Source: Poecilobothrus nobilitatus (lineage: Eukaryota; Arthropoda; Insecta; Diptera; Dolichopodidae). From it: a stretch of DNA of 64,000 bases. The notes under the pieces were generated by a model. That model was given only the letters and a program-made list of their open reading frames with translations. It ran no database searches and had not been told where the DNA came from. Of the stretch, positions 61,826-64,000 are shown in pieces. Each line of letters starts with the position of its first letter. The first letter of the stretch is position 1. The position numbers and the translations under genes were made by a program. The DNA lies in assembly GCA_947095535.1 (NCBI GenBank), contig OX352772.1, positions 318,132,018 to 318,196,017 on the forward strand. Reading direction: 5' to 3'.

Positions 61826-63974
61826 GTAAGTATAATTTTAAAATTTATTTTTTTAATCTTTTATTTATATTTATATTTTTGTTTTTTTTTTTTTAGGTTA
61901 CAAATATTGGAAAAGATGTTCTGTGTGAGAATTGTGTTGGACAATCTTCAACAACAGCATCACCTGCCAAATCCTTATTATCTAATAAAATAGAAACACA
62001 ACCCGAGATTCATAATCAAATTCAATTAAAACAACAAGCACCTTTACAACATCAACCATCACAGGAACAAGAAAAAATTAAACGTGAAGTATCATCAATG
62101 AGTCCAACACGTGCTACTGCCCACCAACAAAATCAATCTGGTGTTATATCAGATCGTGCTAGTTTACAAAAAGATTACGATCCAAACGAATGTGCTGGTT
62201 GTGGTGAATTGTTAAAAGAAGGACAAGCATTAATTGCATTAGATCGTCAATGGCATATATGGTGCTTCCGATGTAAATCATGTAGTGCTGTATTAAATGG
62301 GGAATATATGGGTAAAGATAGTGTACCATATTGTGAAAAATGTTACCAAAAATCATTTGGAGTTAAATGTGCTTATTGTAATCGATATATTAGTGGTAAA
62401 GTCCTGCAGGCAGGCGATAACCATCATTTCCATCCAACATGTGCTAGATGTACCAAATGTGGTGATCCATTTGGTGATGGTGAAGAAATGTATTTGCAAG
62501 GTAGTGCTATTTGGCATCCACGTTGTGGACCTGGACCATCTGAATCAGGTGCTATTTTAAATGGTGGTCCAATGCCTGTTGGGCAAAATGGAAATTTTAC
62601 CGATGGTGAATGTGATCATGTTAGTTCAAGTGCGATTAGTGAAATGGTAATTAAAATAAAACTTTTTAATATCATTTCAAAAAAAAAAAAAATATTTTGA
62701 AAATTCACGATTTAAAAAAACAAGCAAATGTAAACTGACTCTATGCGTTAATTTTCTGGGCTTTTGTTTTTTTTTTTTAATTTTTATTAAATTTTTCTTT
62801 TTAGTTTTGCATGTTGCTTTCCTTTTTTTTTTAATTTTAACATTATTTTGGCTTGCATTTTTACAGTTTTTACGTTCGAGAACACCAAGCGTTAATGGTT
62901 CAATTTATTCTAGCCGAAAGGTTTGTAATTTTAATTTTTTATTCATTTTTGTTTATTTCACATTTTTTAGCAATTAATTTTTATTTTCATTTAAACTGCA
63001 AAAATATCACAATATTTTTTTGCTTTGAGTGTTTGCTATTGACATTTAAAAGAATTAAAGGCACAACTATTACTTAATAACAAGCACAAAAATAACAAAC
63101 AACGACACGAACAAAAACAATAGCAAAGAAAAAAATATATATATATGTACATATTTAAAATAAACTTTTGACCGACTTACAATACATCAAATATTTAATT
63201 TAAATTTTTTAATTATAAAATTTTAGTATCGCACTGTAAGTCCCGGACTTATTTTACGTGAATATGGACGTCATGGTTATGAAGATATTTCACGTATATA
63301 TACATATAGCTATTTAACAGATGAACCACATTATTTGCGTCGTCCAATTGATCCATATGATAAAGCTCCTGTTTCACCTCACTTTCATAGACCTTCAAAT
63401 TTTGGAAGTTCATCAAGTAGTCGGCCATCATCTAGACCACATTCACGTAGTGCTATGAAAGTTTTAGTTGATACAATACGTTCAGAAACACCACGACCAA
63501 AAAGCCCACATATGAATAATGAAGAACCAATAGAACTATCACATTATCCAGCTGCTAAAAAACCACCACCTGGTGAAAAATCCAAAATCGAACGTGATGA
63601 TTTTCCGGCGCCACCTTATCCGTATACAGATCCGGAACGTAGACGTAGATATTCAGATACTTATAGAGGTGTTCCAAATTCAGATGAAGATGAGGTAGAT
63701 AATGATGAAAATGAAGAACCAGAAACAGAGTAATTTTTTATTATGACAAATTTATATTGACTTATTTGAATTATTAAAAATAATTGTGTTACAATTTTAG
63801 ACGTTTAAAGAAAGAAGCTGAAGAATTAGAGAAATTAAATTCAAATATGGGTTCTGTTATAGCAAGAGATCTTAAAGAAGCTGTTAGATATAGAAAATGG
63901 AAACAACAAAATTTGGATCCAAGAAATGCATCACGAACGCCATCAGCATCAAAAGAACCAGTATATAAATTACG
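61515..63974 (+). CDS. Unc-115: Unc-115 / actin-binding LIM protein (ABLIM family), partial gene
   Basis: Five coding exons join in frame: 61515-61825, 61897-62646, 62867-62920, 63227-63729 and 63801-63974. All introns begin GT and end AG, and are 71, 220, 306 and 71 nt long. The predicted ~595-residue piece has four LIM zinc-binding domains followed by a long Ser/Pro/Glu-rich linker containing FLRSRTPSVNGS and RLKKEAEELEK, both typical of ABLIM/Unc-115. The family binds F-actin through a C-terminal villin headpiece and acts downstream of Rac in axon guidance and growth-cone actin control (family knowledge). The headpiece is not in the window. The first exon starts with the last two bases of a codon, so at least one upstream exon exists. 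A donor GTATAT at 63975 suggests the gene continues. Drosophila has two paralogues (a and b); which one this resembles cannot be told from here. Confidence 0.93.
61897..62646 (+). CDS. Unc-115: Unc-115 exon with end of LIM2, LIM3 and LIM4
   Basis: Starts VTNIGKDVLCENC, closing LIM2. A Gln-rich spacer (QIQLKQQAPLQHQPSQEQEK) leads to LIM3 (CAGCGELLKEGQ, HIWCFRC, YCEKCY) and LIM4 (CAYCNRYISGK, HFHPTCARCTKC, IWHPRC). It ends SSSAISEM at donor GTAATT. The 250-codon exon has no stops. Reading past the donor gives only lysine-rich intron translation. Confidence 0.93.
62867..62920 (+). CDS. Unc-115: Unc-115 18-codon micro-exon
   Basis: Flanked by TTTTTACAG and GTTTGT and encoding FLRSRTPSVNGSIYSSRK in phase 0. 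It is too short for an ORF scan but joins in frame to both neighbours. It contains the conserved RSRTPS segment of the family. The weak donor and length make it a candidate for regulated inclusion (inference). Confidence 0.85.
63227..63729 (+). CDS. Unc-115: Unc-115 linker exon
   Basis: Begins YRTVSPGLILREYGRHG after ATTTTAG. It continues through a Tyr-rich stretch (SRIYTYSYLTDEPHY), a serine run (SSSSSRPSSRPHSRS), a Pro-rich part (KKPPPGEK, DFPAPPYPY) and an acidic end (DEDEVDNDENEEPETE). The donor GTAATT is used after two bases of a Glu codon. The TAA visible in the unspliced frame at 63731-63733 is inside the intron, not a true stop. Confidence 0.9.
63801..63974 (+). CDS. Unc-115: Unc-115 exon with coiled-coil-like segment
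   Basis: After ACAATTTTAG, one base completes Glu. Then RLKKEAEELEKLNSNMG follows (charged, helix-prone), then RYRKWKQQNLDPRNASRTPS and KEPVYKL. A GTATAT donor at 63975 splits an Arg codon. The end is set by splice-site choice only, and downstream exons lie outside the window. Confidence 0.82.
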
Positions 63975-64000
63975 GTATATATTATATATGCATTTCTTAT

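Noticed and set aside
62159..62356. Antisense and shifted frames over the LIM exons (also 61533, 62297, 63249)
   Set aside because: Shadows of the Unc-115 coding exons.
10289..63974. A joint system of the two genes
   Set aside because: Folate metabolism and an actin-binding LIM protein have no known shared pathway. The 50 kb of repeats between them argues for simple neighbourhood.

Overview
This window looks like AT-rich insect nuclear DNA, most likely dipteran (inference). The evidence is intron-containing genes with GT..AG splice sites, dense poly(A)/poly(T) and TA tracts, many degraded transposable elements, and two conserved animal genes. There is no sign of bacterial gene organisation. 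Codon use in both genes is strongly A/T-ending.

Only two protein-coding genes are supported. The first, on the minus strand at about 10.3-11.3 kb, is an apparently single-exon NAD-dependent methylenetetrahydrofolate dehydrogenase/cyclohydrolase (MTHFD2/Nmdmc type). The second, on the plus strand from 61.5 kb to the window end, is an Unc-115/actin-binding LIM (ABLIM) gene. Five consecutive coding exons carry four LIM domains and the following linker. Its start lies upstream of 61.5 kb and its C-terminal part lies beyond the window.

The ~50 kb between them is intergenic DNA and/or a large 5' intron of the Unc-115 gene, filled with repeats. The main one is a ~250-bp satellite in two same-orientation arrays (43.86-47.60 kb and 51.41-55.03 kb). 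The first array has an A/B dimer (~500 bp) higher-order pattern and is interrupted by a 989-bp terminal-inverted-repeat element flanked by TTA. Other non-autonomous DNA elements were found by matching inverted ends: a hAT-like element with a 7/8 matching 8-bp target duplication (20.73-21.46 kb), elements with TAA/TTA flanks (13.76, 29.02 and 49.21 kb), a long-TIR element (59.13 kb), a 1-kb element with a 38-bp tandem repeat (32.25 kb), a TA-flanked element with a nested insertion (2.28 kb) and smaller foldbacks. There are also tRNA-headed SINEs (one at 55.39 kb with A/B boxes, A tail and target duplication), and LINE 3' remnants, one with a readable reverse-transcriptase C-terminus (12.3 kb).

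The two genes have unrelated jobs (mitochondrial one-carbon metabolism; actin cytoskeleton/axon guidance). I see no operon-like or novel enzymatic system. The most noteworthy content is the satellite/higher-order structure and the set of small transposon families. All coordinates and repeat alignments were read by eye, so element ends may be off by a few bases.
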